Positions 40,115 to 47,297 of a stretch of DNA of 47,958 nt are shown piece after piece (within the stretch, counting starts at the first letter, position 1; each line of letters starts with the position of its first letter). The stretch lies in contig CAZHZT010000034.1 in assembly GCA_964537285.1 (NCBI GenBank), positions 1-47,958 on the forward strand, given 5' to 3'. Origin of the DNA: CAZHZT01 sp964537285 (GTDB lineage: Bacteria; Bacteroidota; Bacteroidia; Chitinophagales; Saprospiraceae). A program made the translations under genes and the position numbers. Under the pieces are notes generated by a model. The model did no database searches and was not told the DNA's origin. It worked only from the letters and a program-made list of their open reading frames with translations.

Positions 40115-40849
40115 TCAATAGACTTCCAAAATAGCGTCCACAACACCTTGAAATATTTCATGCCCATTAGCGGAATTCGTAAGAATAATGATTCCAAAAG
40201 GCAGTTGATGATAGGCCATAAAATAAGCTTTATACCCATGCGTATCTCCCGAATGTTCAAAGTATTCATTCCTGCCATCATCGGTCAGTACAAACCCCAG
40301 CCCCATTGTTTTCTTAGTGTCTGGAATATCTATTTTTGAAGTCAACATTTGTGATGTTAAATCCTTTGTAATGACTACTTCCGAAAGATTCCTGTGTGTC
40401 TTTTGGATATCGATAATGAACTTGGAAAGATCAACAGCACTCGTCCACAAGCCAGCGGCAGCTAATTCCGGATAATTTTTCCATTTCCCTTTGGCCACCT
40501 TTCCGTTGCTTAAATGCCCTGAAGCCGTATTGTCTAATTGTAAAGGAATCAAAAAAGAACTATTGTTCATTTCCAATGGATCCAGCAGCACCTCTTTCGC
40601 GATCTGGTCATAACTTTTATTATAAACTTCTTCTAAAACTAACTGAACAACCTGATACCCTCCACCTGAATACTGGTATTTAGTAGATGGAATATATTCC
40701 AGGTCAATAGCTTCATTATTAGCAGGCGGATCGCCCCTTAGAATTTGGAGCAAAGTAGGCAGTTTTTGATTTTGCCGGTACCCCCAAAACCCACTTACCT
40801 TCAGGCCTCCGGAGTGGCTAAGGAGTTGAAGTTCCACACAATTTGTCAA
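40115..40849 (-). pseudogene. N-terminally truncated beta-lactamase-family serine hydrolase
   Basis: The reading frame gives 244 residues of a class C beta-lactamase-like protein but lacks the first third, which should carry the catalytic Ser-x-x-Lys. Recognisable parts are LLSHSGGL, the YSGGGY tyrosine motif, PLEMNNSSF, AAGLWTSAVDLSKF and the HSGDTHGY motif. The frame begins at a TTG inside a family D repeat (40828-40855), and its first residues (TNCVE) come from that repeat. No ATG exists upstream of the conserved part. The 5' end was probably lost when the repeat arrived or through a deletion next to it. An active enzyme is not expected. Confidence 0.8.
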
Positions 40850-40855
40850 AGAACG
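40828..40855. repeat. Family D (boxA-like) repeat at the broken hydrolase end
   Basis: On the minus strand it reads CGTTCTTTGACAAATTG followed by TGTGGAACTTC, as at 46352-46377 and in both arms at 10581-10684. It marks the exact upstream limit of the truncated hydrolase and lies 15 bp past the stop of the glycosyltransferase at 40870. Confidence 0.8.
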
Positions 40856-40869
40856 ATATTTTACTCATC

Positions 40870-41826
40870 TTATTCGCTCGAAGGCTTCTCTCCTTCTAAT
40901 GGATAATACTTTTCCACAACAAAATTTGGTCGCTTCCTGACTTCATCCAATACCCGCCAAATGTATTCTCCGAGTATACCCAAGGCCACCATCTGAAAAG
41001 AAGAAACAAATAACAGGGTTATCATTAAGGTCGGCCACCCCCGAACCTCAATTTTACCAAGTACCGCCAATACAAAGATGACAACTCCGTAAATTATGGC
41101 TAATAAACCCACAAAAACACCTAAAAAAGATATTAACCGGACTGGGAAGAAAGAAAACGCAACAAAGGAATCAACGAATAATTTCACTTTTTTCTGAAAC
41201 GTCCATCGTGATTTCCCAATTTCCCGTTTTCTCCGAACATAAGGAATGTTAACATAATCGTAGCCCAACCATGTCATCAGGTAGATAATATTAGTATTTT
41301 TTTCGTTGATATTGACGACATGCTGGTTGAGCTCCTGGTCAAATAAGATAAAATCATATCCTCCGCTTGGGATATTTTTTAAAGCAAAGCGTTTTATAAG
41401 ACCGTGGTAAGTATTTGAAAAAATCTTTTGCCCCCAGGATTCCTGGCGATCGCTTCGATTGGCAATGACAAATTTGAAGCCTTTGGCCCAATAATCGTAC
41501 ATTTTGGCAATGAGTTCTGGCGGATCCTGAAGGTCTGCGGATAAAATAACGCAACAATCTCCGGTAGCCCGAGCCATGCCGGAAACGGTAGCGTTATGTG
41601 AACCTACATTCTTTGCCAGTTTTATCACTTTTACTTTTTCCGGATATTGTTCCTGGAATTTTAACAGTGCCCCCATCGTATCGTCCCCTGACCCATCGTC
41701 GATCATAACATATTCAAACTCTACATCTTCGGGGAAGTTGGCTTCATTTTCAATAAGTGTTTTAGAAGTTACCGGAATATTTTCCTCATTATAATAACAA
41801 GAAATGATGATCGATAATTTTGGCAT
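40870..41826 (-). CDS. Membrane glycosyltransferase family 2 (GtrB/DPM1-like)
   Basis: This 318-residue protein has a GT2 domain and two C-terminal membrane helices (near residues 230-255 and 265-290). Visible motifs are SCYYNEEN at the start, MIDDGSGDDT, GSHNATVSGMARATGD and the metal-binding DLQDPPE. Such enzymes usually load a sugar onto undecaprenyl phosphate for transfer outside the membrane. The gene is the last of a minus-strand cluster with a second GT2, a GNAT and a sulfotransferase. A family A element separates it from the GNAT gene. The sugar is unknown. Confidence 0.92.
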   Translation of the reverse strand: MPKLSIIISCYYNEENIPVTSKTLIENEANFPEDVEFEYVMIDDGSGDDTMGALLKFQEQYPEKVKVIKLAKNVGSHNATVSGMARATGDCCVILSADLQDPPELIAKMYDYWAKGFKFVIANRSDRQESWGQKIFSNTYHGLIKRFALKNIPSGGYDFILFDQELNQHVVNINEKNTNIIYLMTWLGYDYVNIPYVRRKREIGKSRWTFQKKVKLFVDSFVAFSFFPVRLISFLGVFVGLLAIIYGVVIFVLAVLGKIEVRGWPTLMITLLFVSSFQMVALGILGEYIWRVLDEVRKRPNFVVEKYYPLEGEKPSSE

Positions 41827-41880
41827 AAATTTGACCTTATAGTTCGTGAAAATAGCTGATCTATACTTGTGATAAAAATA

Positions 41881-41891
41881 CTATAATTACA
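41881..41891. repeat. 11-bp target duplication, left of A3
   Basis: CTATAATTACA is repeated exactly at 42062-42072, on the two sides of the family A element. This is what insertion by a transposase would leave. Confidence 0.75.
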
Positions 41892-42061
41892 GCGATTCGC
41901 ACTATGGGAAATAAACGCGCCTACGGCGCGGAATTCCTTTTTTGAGGGGGCCGAAAGGGCCGTTTTTGCGAAGCAAAACGGCCCTTTCGGCCCCCTCAAA
42001 AGAAAATATCGCCGCGAAGCGGCGTAGATTTGGCTTTGGATTTCCAAAACGAGAATTGCTG
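41892..42061. mobile_element. Family A palindromic element, copy A3, with target duplication
   Basis: The 170-bp element starts GCGATTCGC and ends CGAGAATTGCTG. In order it holds the mini-hairpin CGCGCC-TAC-GGCGCG, a long stem (about 41940-41969 and 41973-42001, one bulged T, loop GAA), the mini-hairpin CGCCGC-GAA-GCGGCG and the tail AGATTTGGCTTTGG. An exact 11-bp duplication flanks it (41881-41891, 42062-42072). The right duplication overlaps the GNAT stop codon, so the element inserted at the very end of that gene. Confidence 0.88.
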
Positions 42062-42072
42062 CTATAATTACA
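42062..42072. repeat. 11-bp target duplication, right of A3
   Basis: CTATAATTACA, the partner of 41881-41891. It contains the stop codon (TTA on this strand, 42068-42070) of the GNAT gene. Confidence 0.75.
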
Positions 42073-42535
42073 ATGATATCATTTTTTCCATTATGATCAC
42101 CCCTTCTTCATCCCTTTTTTCCTCCTCAAAACCCAGCTTTCGATATAAAGCAATGGCCCGTTCATTATAATCCGCCACTTTTAAGTAAAGGCGTTCCAGT
42201 TCTTTTTCTCGGGCTGCGCGAATAATGAAATCAACCATAATCCGTCCTATTCCCCGGCCCCAATAACTTTTCTCCCCAATATATCCCCAATATTCACCTT
42301 CGGAGCTAGTGATATTTTTCAAACCTACCGCTCCTACCGGGGCATTATCCCAAAAGATTCCCCATATAAGGTAATCCGTTTTTTCCGGTAATAAAGCGAA
42401 CCACTTTAGCTGTCCTTCTTTCGTGAAATCCGGAGTTAACGTCAGCTTTTTTATCTCCGGATCATTCAACCACTTCCAGGAGGGCTCTAAAAAGCGCTCA
42501 TCATAAGGTACAAATTGTAAAGGTACTTCAGTCAT
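42068..42535 (-). CDS. GNAT family N-acetyltransferase
   Basis: This 155-residue protein is a GNAT acetyltransferase of the RimJ/RimL-like type. The acetyl-CoA loop is GRGIGRIMVDFI near residue 97, and the C-terminal YNERAIALYRKLGFEEE motif is typical. In sugar clusters such enzymes often acetylate amino-sugar nucleotides; here that is an inference from place. Its ATG overlaps the stop of the upstream GT2 gene (ATGA), so the two are translationally coupled. Its 3' end carries the family A insertion, which left the reading frame intact. Confidence 0.9.
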   Translation of the reverse strand: MTEVPLQFVPYDERFLEPSWKWLNDPEIKKLTLTPDFTKEGQLKWFALLPEKTDYLIWGIFWDNAPVGAVGLKNITSSEGEYWGYIGEKSYWGRGIGRIMVDFIIRAAREKELERLYLKVADYNERAIALYRKLGFEEEKRDEEGVIIMEKMISL

Positions 42536-43470
42536 GTGTTGATATTCGTTTCTCTAATAATGTATAAAGGACGATTTTTACTATTAGCATTCAAGCGAGC
42601 CAGATATTCTCCTATAATGCCCAGGCAAATGAGCTGTATACCTCCTAAAAAAAGCACACTAACCATAACCGAAGACCAACCCGGAATTTGATACTGGGGA
42701 ATAAATAACTTTCTGACAATGATCCAAATAATGTAGCAGAAAGAGGCAAATGAAACCACAAAACCCATTGTAGAAGCTAATTTAAGGGGTTTATCCGAGA
42801 ATGCGGTTATCCCGTCGAGTGCGAGGCGGAGCAACTTCCAGTAATTATAGCCCGATTCTCCGGCAAAACGTTTATCGCGATCATATTCTACAAAAGTTTG
42901 GCGGAAACCTGTCCAGGCGATTTGCCCGCGCAAAAATTTAGGTTGCTCGCGCATTTTCCGGAGCATTTCCACTACTTTATGATCCATGAGGCGATAATCG
43001 CCTGTATCTAGTGGAATTTCAATGGAAGTCAGGCGCTTCAAAAGCCTGTAAAAGCGTTTTATAGCCCATTTTCTGAAAAAGGGTTCCCCTTTTCTGGTTT
43101 TTCGCTTCGCATAAACTATCTCGTTGCCCTCGTGATACTTTTCTAATAATTCTACAATCAACTCCGGCGGATCTTGAAGATCCCCGTCAATGGTTACCAC
43201 TACCTTGCTATTGGTAAGATCCAGCCCTGCACTGATCGCTGACTGATGGCCAAAGTTTCGGCTAAAGTCAATGTATTGGACGCGCTTATCATTTTGAGCG
43301 AAGCTTTTTATCAGGGATAAGGACGTATCCCGGCTTCCGTCATTAACAAAAAGAAAGGAACACTTTCCCTGAATTTTTTGGGATGCGGCATCTAACCTTT
43401 CATAAAGCAAGGGCAGATTGCCCTCTTCATTAAAAATGGGTACGACTATTGTCATGAAAGTTTCGCTCAT
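42532..43470 (-). CDS. Membrane glycosyltransferase family 2 (GtrB/DPM1-like)
   Basis: This 312-residue protein has a GT2 domain with VPIFNEEGNLPLLYERL, FVNDGSRDTS, NFGHQSAISAGLD and DGDLQDPPE, then two C-terminal membrane helices (near residues 230-255 and 265-290). It is a paralogue of the GT2 at 40870 but clearly distinct in sequence. It probably makes a lipid-linked sugar. It lies 4 bp after the sulfotransferase and overlaps the GNAT gene by 4 bp, so these three form an operon. Confidence 0.92.
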   Translation of the reverse strand: MSETFMTIVVPIFNEEGNLPLLYERLDAASQKIQGKCSFLFVNDGSRDTSLSLIKSFAQNDKRVQYIDFSRNFGHQSAISAGLDLTNSKVVVTIDGDLQDPPELIVELLEKYHEGNEIVYAKRKTRKGEPFFRKWAIKRFYRLLKRLTSIEIPLDTGDYRLMDHKVVEMLRKMREQPKFLRGQIAWTGFRQTFVEYDRDKRFAGESGYNYWKLLRLALDGITAFSDKPLKLASTMGFVVSFASFCYIIWIIVRKLFIPQYQIPGWSSVMVSVLFLGGIQLICLGIIGEYLARLNANSKNRPLYIIRETNINT

Positions 43471-43474
43471 AGCT

Positions 43475-44494
43475 TCATGTAGATTTCTTAATTCCTAACG
43501 CTTCCTTCAAAGTTAGCGTACCGTATCGAAAACGATATATTGATAAGATTAACGTTCGCAAAATTAGAGGAATTTTAAAAATCAAGCGTTCTAAAAAATT
43601 AGAAGTTCCTCCGAGTATTGATCCCCAAACCAAGCTAAAATATTGCTGCCCTCGCATTGGATATCCGAGTGGTTCATACCCAAGCCCTTCCATTTCTTTT
43701 CGGCAAATTCGTTCAATTAAGGCAGCATCCTGATGGCCAATTTCTTTTTTCCAGGCAGTGGCTTTGGATGCACTTATCGGCTTTTTGATATTTACATTGC
43801 CACTAAAAATCATATGATCTGCCTTATAATATTCCAGCATTCGATCCTCAGTCTCTATGTTGAGAAAATCAGCGATTTTCTCCAGCACTGAATCAGGCAT
43901 TTCAACAAATTCCTCATAGGAAAGCATCAGGGTTTTTCCCGGGTATTTTTTTCTAAACTTTAAAATAGCTTTGGTATAACTTTTCCAGCGAAAAGCCAGC
44001 GCAGCAGTATGGTTTAAATCAAAGCCTACTTTTTGAAAGGAAAGAACGTTGGCTCGGGGATCTCGAACCATAAGAATAAATTTCGCATCGGGATAGAGCC
44101 TTTCCATTTCCTTCAAAAAAAAGGTGTAGGTAGGGTTTTTATCCCCGATCAAAAGTTCTCCAATCTTGCCGGATTGCCGGGCAGTCTCCTTAAATACAGC
44201 ATAACACATCTTTGAAAAATCGGCATTGCCTTTGGCAGCTTCATCAAGTAAGGCTTGAAGAAAGGGTTCTTTATCTACTCTCCACCAAGTTATTAGACGC
44301 TTCTCCGTCCAAAGTGCTTTATAGAACTGTTCGGCATCCTTTTTTGTAAACGGATGCACATCCTTAAACCGTTGATATAAATTTAAAATAAACATTCCTT
44401 CGTTCGGCACAAAAACCTTCGAATGCTGGTTCAGAACTGACCGCAGCAGCCAGGTTCCGGAACGCCCCCTCCCAATAATAAAAAATATGGCCAT
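43475..44494 (-). CDS. PAPS-dependent sulfotransferase
   Basis: This 339-residue protein belongs to the sulfotransferase family that moves sulfate from PAPS to sugars or other hydroxyl groups. The 5'-phosphosulfate loop GRGRSGTWLLRSVLN is at residues 8-22, and the 3'-phosphate motif LMVRDPRANVLSFQ lies near residue 145. There is no signal peptide, and the C-terminal 40 residues are basic and hydrophobic, so it may sit at the cytoplasmic membrane. As the first gene of a cluster with two lipid-sugar glycosyltransferases and a GNAT, it probably helps make a sulfated surface glycan. No PAPS synthesis gene is in the window. Confidence 0.87.
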   Translation of the reverse strand: MAIFFIIGRGRSGTWLLRSVLNQHSKVFVPNEGMFILNLYQRFKDVHPFTKKDAEQFYKALWTEKRLITWWRVDKEPFLQALLDEAAKGNADFSKMCYAVFKETARQSGKIGELLIGDKNPTYTFFLKEMERLYPDAKFILMVRDPRANVLSFQKVGFDLNHTAALAFRWKSYTKAILKFRKKYPGKTLMLSYEEFVEMPDSVLEKIADFLNIETEDRMLEYYKADHMIFSGNVNIKKPISASKATAWKKEIGHQDAALIERICRKEMEGLGYEPLGYPMRGQQYFSLVWGSILGGTSNFLERLIFKIPLILRTLILSIYRFRYGTLTLKEALGIKKST

Positions 44495-44577
44495 TGCTTA
44501 TTTTTTTTCCTTTGGCTTTCGCCAAAAGCTAATTTATTTCGCTGCTAAGGCAGCTTTATGTTCTTATCTTTTTTCTT

Positions 44578-44585
44578 TATCTTTG
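44578..44585 (+). promoter_or_regulatory. Candidate -7 box for ychF
   Basis: TATCTTTG is an exact match to TAnnTTTG and to the form seen most often in this phylum. It lies 39 bp ahead of the ychF ATG, a normal leader length. No clear -33 TTTG is present; TTTATG at 44555 is the nearest. Confidence 0.55.
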
Positions 44586-44623
44586 GCGGCCGAAAAATAA
44601 CATTAATCATTTAATTTAAGCCC

Positions 44624-45721
44624 ATGTCTCTTCAATGTGGTATAGTTGGACTTCCAAATGTAGGGAAATCCACGTTATTTAATGCCTTAACTTCTGCAAA
44701 AGCACTTGCTGCTAATTATCCGTTTGCAACTAAAGACCCTAATGTAGGCATTATTACAGTTCCCGATCCACGCCTGGATAAACTGGAGGAATTGGTACAA
44801 CCCAAAAGTCTTGTACCTACCACTATTGAAATTGTGGATATTGCCGGTTTGATCAAAGGCGCAAGTAAAGGAGAAGGTTTAGGAAACCAATTCCTGGCTA
44901 ATATCAGGGAAGTGGATGCCATCGTACATGTCGTCAGGTGTTTTGAAGATGGAAACGTAGTTCACGTAGACGGGAGCGTTGATCCGGTTAGAGATAAATC
45001 TATCATCGATACTGAATTGATGCTAAAGGATCTGGAGACGGTAGAAAAACGCCTTGAAAAACTTCGCAAGCAGGCAAAAAGCGGTAAAAAAGAAGACGCT
45101 AAGCTGGTAACCGCAGCCGAACAAATCTATGCTCATCTGGAACAAGAAAAACCTGCCCGTTCTGTCCCTCTTGATAGTGATGGAGAAGCACTTCTTAAGG
45201 ATATGATGCTGCTTACTTCCAAGCCGATTTTATATGTTTGTAATGTGGATGAAGATTCGGTGCATGAGGGCAATGAACATACTAATCGCTTCATTGATTT
45301 TGTCAAGGATGAAAATGCGGAAGTTATTCTGATAAGCGCGGGCATAGAAGCCGAAATTGCGCAGCTCGATGATCCGGAAGAGCGCAAAGAATATCTGGAA
45401 GAACTTGAATTAGCGGAACCTGGAGTGAATAAACTAATCCGCGCTTGCTACAAATTGCTCGACCTGATCACCTACTTCACTGCCGGCGTTAAAGAAGTAC
45501 GCGCCTGGACCATTCGGAAAGGAACCAAAGCCCCGCAGGCAGCTGGTGTAATCCACACGGATTTTGAAAAAGGTTTTATCCGGGCTGAAGTAATCAAATA
45601 CGATCATTATGTAGAATTCGGCTCCGAATCTGCTGTTAAAGAAGCGGGTAAAATGGGCGTGGAGGGAAAAGAATATGTGGTTCACGATGGTGATGTAATG
45701 CACTTTAGGTTTAATGTCTAG
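44624..45721 (+). CDS. ychF: Redox-regulated ATPase YchF (Obg family)
   Basis: YchF is a universally conserved P-loop protein of the Obg family that prefers ATP and binds ribosomes. The 365 residues match the family. G1 is GLPNVGKST at residues 9-17, the switch region has NYPFATKDPNVGI, G3 is DIAGLIKGASKGEGLGNQFL (near residue 67), and the C-terminal TGS-like domain shows FTAGVKEVRAWT, HTDFEKGFIRAEVI and DGDVMHFRFNV. The NKxD-type G4 is replaced by CNVDED, as expected for YchF. It is a single gene with a candidate promoter and a strong downstream hairpin. Confidence 0.97.
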   Translation: MSLQCGIVGLPNVGKSTLFNALTSAKALAANYPFATKDPNVGIITVPDPRLDKLEELVQPKSLVPTTIEIVDIAGLIKGASKGEGLGNQFLANIREVDAIVHVVRCFEDGNVVHVDGSVDPVRDKSIIDTELMLKDLETVEKRLEKLRKQAKSGKKEDAKLVTAAEQIYAHLEQEKPARSVPLDSDGEALLKDMMLLTSKPILYVCNVDEDSVHEGNEHTNRFIDFVKDENAEVILISAGIEAEIAQLDDPEERKEYLEELELAEPGVNKLIRACYKLLDLITYFTAGVKEVRAWTIRKGTKAPQAAGVIHTDFEKGFIRAEVIKYDHYVEFGSESAVKEAGKMGVEGKEYVVHDGDVMHFRFNV

Positions 45722-45723
45722 AG

Positions 45724-45790
45724 AAAGTCTACAGTTATAAAAAAAGCCCCCTACTGACAGTAGGGGGCTTTTTTTATAACTGTAGACTTT
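45724..45790. terminator. 67-bp perfect palindrome after ychF
   Basis: Arms of 33 bp (45724-45756, 45758-45790) match perfectly around a single A. The inner GCCCCCTACTG/CAGTAGGGGGC, then seven T, has the classical terminator shape; the outer 15 bp (AAAGTCTACAGTTAT) extend the stem well beyond need. It starts 3 bp past the stop codon. Shape and single-base loop match the palindrome at 10689. Confidence 0.88.
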
Positions 45791-45973
45791 TTTTTACATT
45801 TTATAGACAATTTCCCTCTCCCCATCGATATTGAAAAGAATTTAAAAATCCAGCTGCAACTTCTCTTGGCGTTCAGGGTCTTTAGGGTGTACTTAACAAA
45901 CAAACAAACAACAACCAAAACATTCAACCTTAGCCATTTAATCATTTAATCAAAAACTAAAAACACCTTAATT

Positions 45974-46324
45974 ATGAATGCCACAGCTCTGAAATTGTTC
46001 GGTTTTTTATTTGTAGCACTTTTTACAACGACTTCTTTGCAAGCCAGCAATATCGAAGAAAATCTCGATAAAGCTTTGAGAACGAAAATCGTTCAAATGG
46101 TTTCAAACCCGGACCTAATCAACCACGGCCTGGAAAATGCAACAGCTGTAATCAAATTCGAAATCAATGAAGCTCAAGAAATTGAGGTAACAGGCGTAGA
46201 TACAGAACACACCTACATCAAAAAATTTATTGAACAGCGCCTGAATTCAAGAAAAATTGAACTAGAGGGACTGAAGACGGACATTGTTTATACCATTAAC
46301 TTGACTTTCCGCGTAGCTTACTAG
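45974..46324 (+). CDS. Small exported protein, TonB-C-like fold
   Basis: This 116-residue protein has a signal peptide (ALKLFGFLFVALFTTTSLQA) and a mature part of about 92 residues. Its pattern VIKFEINEAQEIEVTGVDTE, then a helix KKFIEQRLNSRKIE and a last strand YTINLTFRVAY, resembles the C-terminal domain of TonB or energy-transducer-like proteins, but the membrane anchor and Pro-rich spacer of TonB are absent. It may be a small periplasmic protein of a family common in Bacteroidota. Function unknown. It has a long A-rich leader and stands alone between two hairpin regions. Confidence 0.72.
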   Translation: MNATALKLFGFLFVALFTTTSLQASNIEENLDKALRTKIVQMVSNPDLINHGLENATAVIKFEINEAQEIEVTGVDTEHTYIKKFIEQRLNSRKIELEGLKTDIVYTINLTFRVAY

Positions 46325-46351
46325 TGCTTCAAGAACTAGATAAGTAAATAA

Positions 46352-46377
46352 CGTTCTTTGACAAATTGTGTGGAACT
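46352..46377. repeat. Family D (boxA-like) repeat, single arm
   Basis: CGTTCTTTGACAAATTG followed by TGTGGAACT, as in the copies at 10581-10684 and 40828-40855. It lies 28 bp past the stop of the small exported protein and just before the hairpin at 46380, so the motif again adjoins a long hairpin. Confidence 0.8.
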
Positions 46378-46379
46378 CT

Positions 46380-46440
46380 AAATAAACACATAAAAAAAGG
46401 GAGCAACCAACTGGTTGCTCCCTTTTTTTTGTGTTTATTT
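46380..46440. terminator. Long hairpin after the small exported protein
   Basis: The upper stem AAAAAAAGGGAGCAACCA with its complement (46392-46409, 46412-46429) is perfect around AC. The lower stem AAATAAACA continues with one or two mismatches to 46440. A run of eight T follows the GC part, which suits termination on the plus strand. Confidence 0.8.
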
Positions 46441-46448
46441 ATCTTTCG
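46438..46448. repeat. 11-bp target duplication, left of A4
   Basis: TTTATCTTTCG is repeated exactly at 46511-46521, on the two sides of the half element. It begins in the last bases of the hairpin at 46380-46440. Confidence 0.75.
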
Positions 46449-46510
46449 ATCTCCCTCTCAAAGGAATTTCGCGCCCTAGGCGCGTTTATTTTTCAAAGCG
46501 AGAATTGCTG
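46449..46510. mobile_element. Family A half element, copy A4, with target duplication
   Basis: These 62 bp match the right half of the A2 copy, from CTCCCTCTCAAAGG to GCGAGAATTGCTG, and differ at only a few positions, mainly in the loop of the mini-hairpin CGCGCC-CTA-GGCGCG. The long core stem is absent apart from its foot CTCCCTC. An exact 11-bp duplication flanks it, as with A3. Confidence 0.85.
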
Positions 46511-46521
46511 TTTATCTTTCG
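46511..46521. repeat. 11-bp target duplication, right of A4
   Basis: TTTATCTTTCG, the partner of 46438-46448. It follows directly after the element end GAATTGCTG, at the same position as in A3. Confidence 0.75.
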
Positions 46522-46559
46522 GAAAATATCGTTAATTTTTTAACCTAACGTGCTTACCG

Positions 46560-47180
46560 ATGAAACCTGTTGAAATAGCCATTTTAGCCCATGCATCTTT
46601 AGGAGGGCTTGCTTTACTCAGTGGTGTATTTGCCCTTTCGAGCAGGAAAGGCAGTAAACCGCACATTAATTCAGGTAAAGTATTTTATTACTCCATGATG
46701 TTGTCTGTTGCAATATCAATAGTCATCAGTTTATTGCCTGGACATACAAACCCTTTTTTATTTGCCATAGGATGTTTTAGCCTTTACCTGGTATTGTCAG
46801 GACGCAGAGTATTAAAAATAACAAATTCGCCTACCACTCTGGATTATTTGATCTCTGGAACGATGCTGTTTTTAGCAGCCGCTATGATCATTAATTACTT
46901 CTATCCCTTTTTTCTATCCTCGGGCAGCAACTTGGTTTTACTGATCTTTGGAGGGATTGGCTTGACACTCTCGGCCAGAGATTTTAATTGGTACAAAAAG
47001 CCAAAAGAGTTACTCAAAAACAGAATCCGCCTTCATTTAATTAAAATGACGGGAGGATATATTGCTGCGACAACAGCATTTTTTGTGGTCAATGAAATTT
47101 TACCAGGGATATGGGGATGGATTACGCCTACAATTATAGGAAGTATATTGATCAGTTACTGGACAAGGAAGGGAAAATAA
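46560..47180 (+). CDS. Multi-pass membrane protein, DUF2306-like
   Basis: This 206-residue protein has about six to seven membrane helices. The N-terminus HASLGGLALLSGVFAL, then KGSKPHINSGKVFYYSM, is the pattern of DUF2306-like proteins, in which conserved His residues lie at helix ends. These could bind haem or metal, but no function is known. The helices fall near residues 5-25, 40-60, 65-85, 95-115, 120-137, and 165-200. It is a single gene. The family A half element lies 50 bp upstream, in or next to its promoter. Confidence 0.75.
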   Translation: MKPVEIAILAHASLGGLALLSGVFALSSRKGSKPHINSGKVFYYSMMLSVAISIVISLLPGHTNPFLFAIGCFSLYLVLSGRRVLKITNSPTTLDYLISGTMLFLAAAMIINYFYPFFLSSGSNLVLLIFGGIGLTLSARDFNWYKKPKELLKNRIRLHLIKMTGGYIAATTAFFVVNEILPGIWGWITPTIIGSILISYWTRKGK

Positions 47181-47297
47181 AGCCCTTTTCAGGCCATTCC
47201 AAAAATCAAAACGCTTTGAACAGGGGCGACGAAGACACCCCGGAACAAAGCGTTATATATCGTGTTCCGGCTAAATAAAGCAGCCGATAGCGTTTAT

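Noticed and set aside
39821..42047. Similar open frames in two family A copies (shared IYAASRR-FLLR and KEFRAVGAFI)
   Set aside because: The likeness follows from the shared DNA repeat. The frames have no proper start, run through palindromes and differ in the core, so there is no sign of protein selection.
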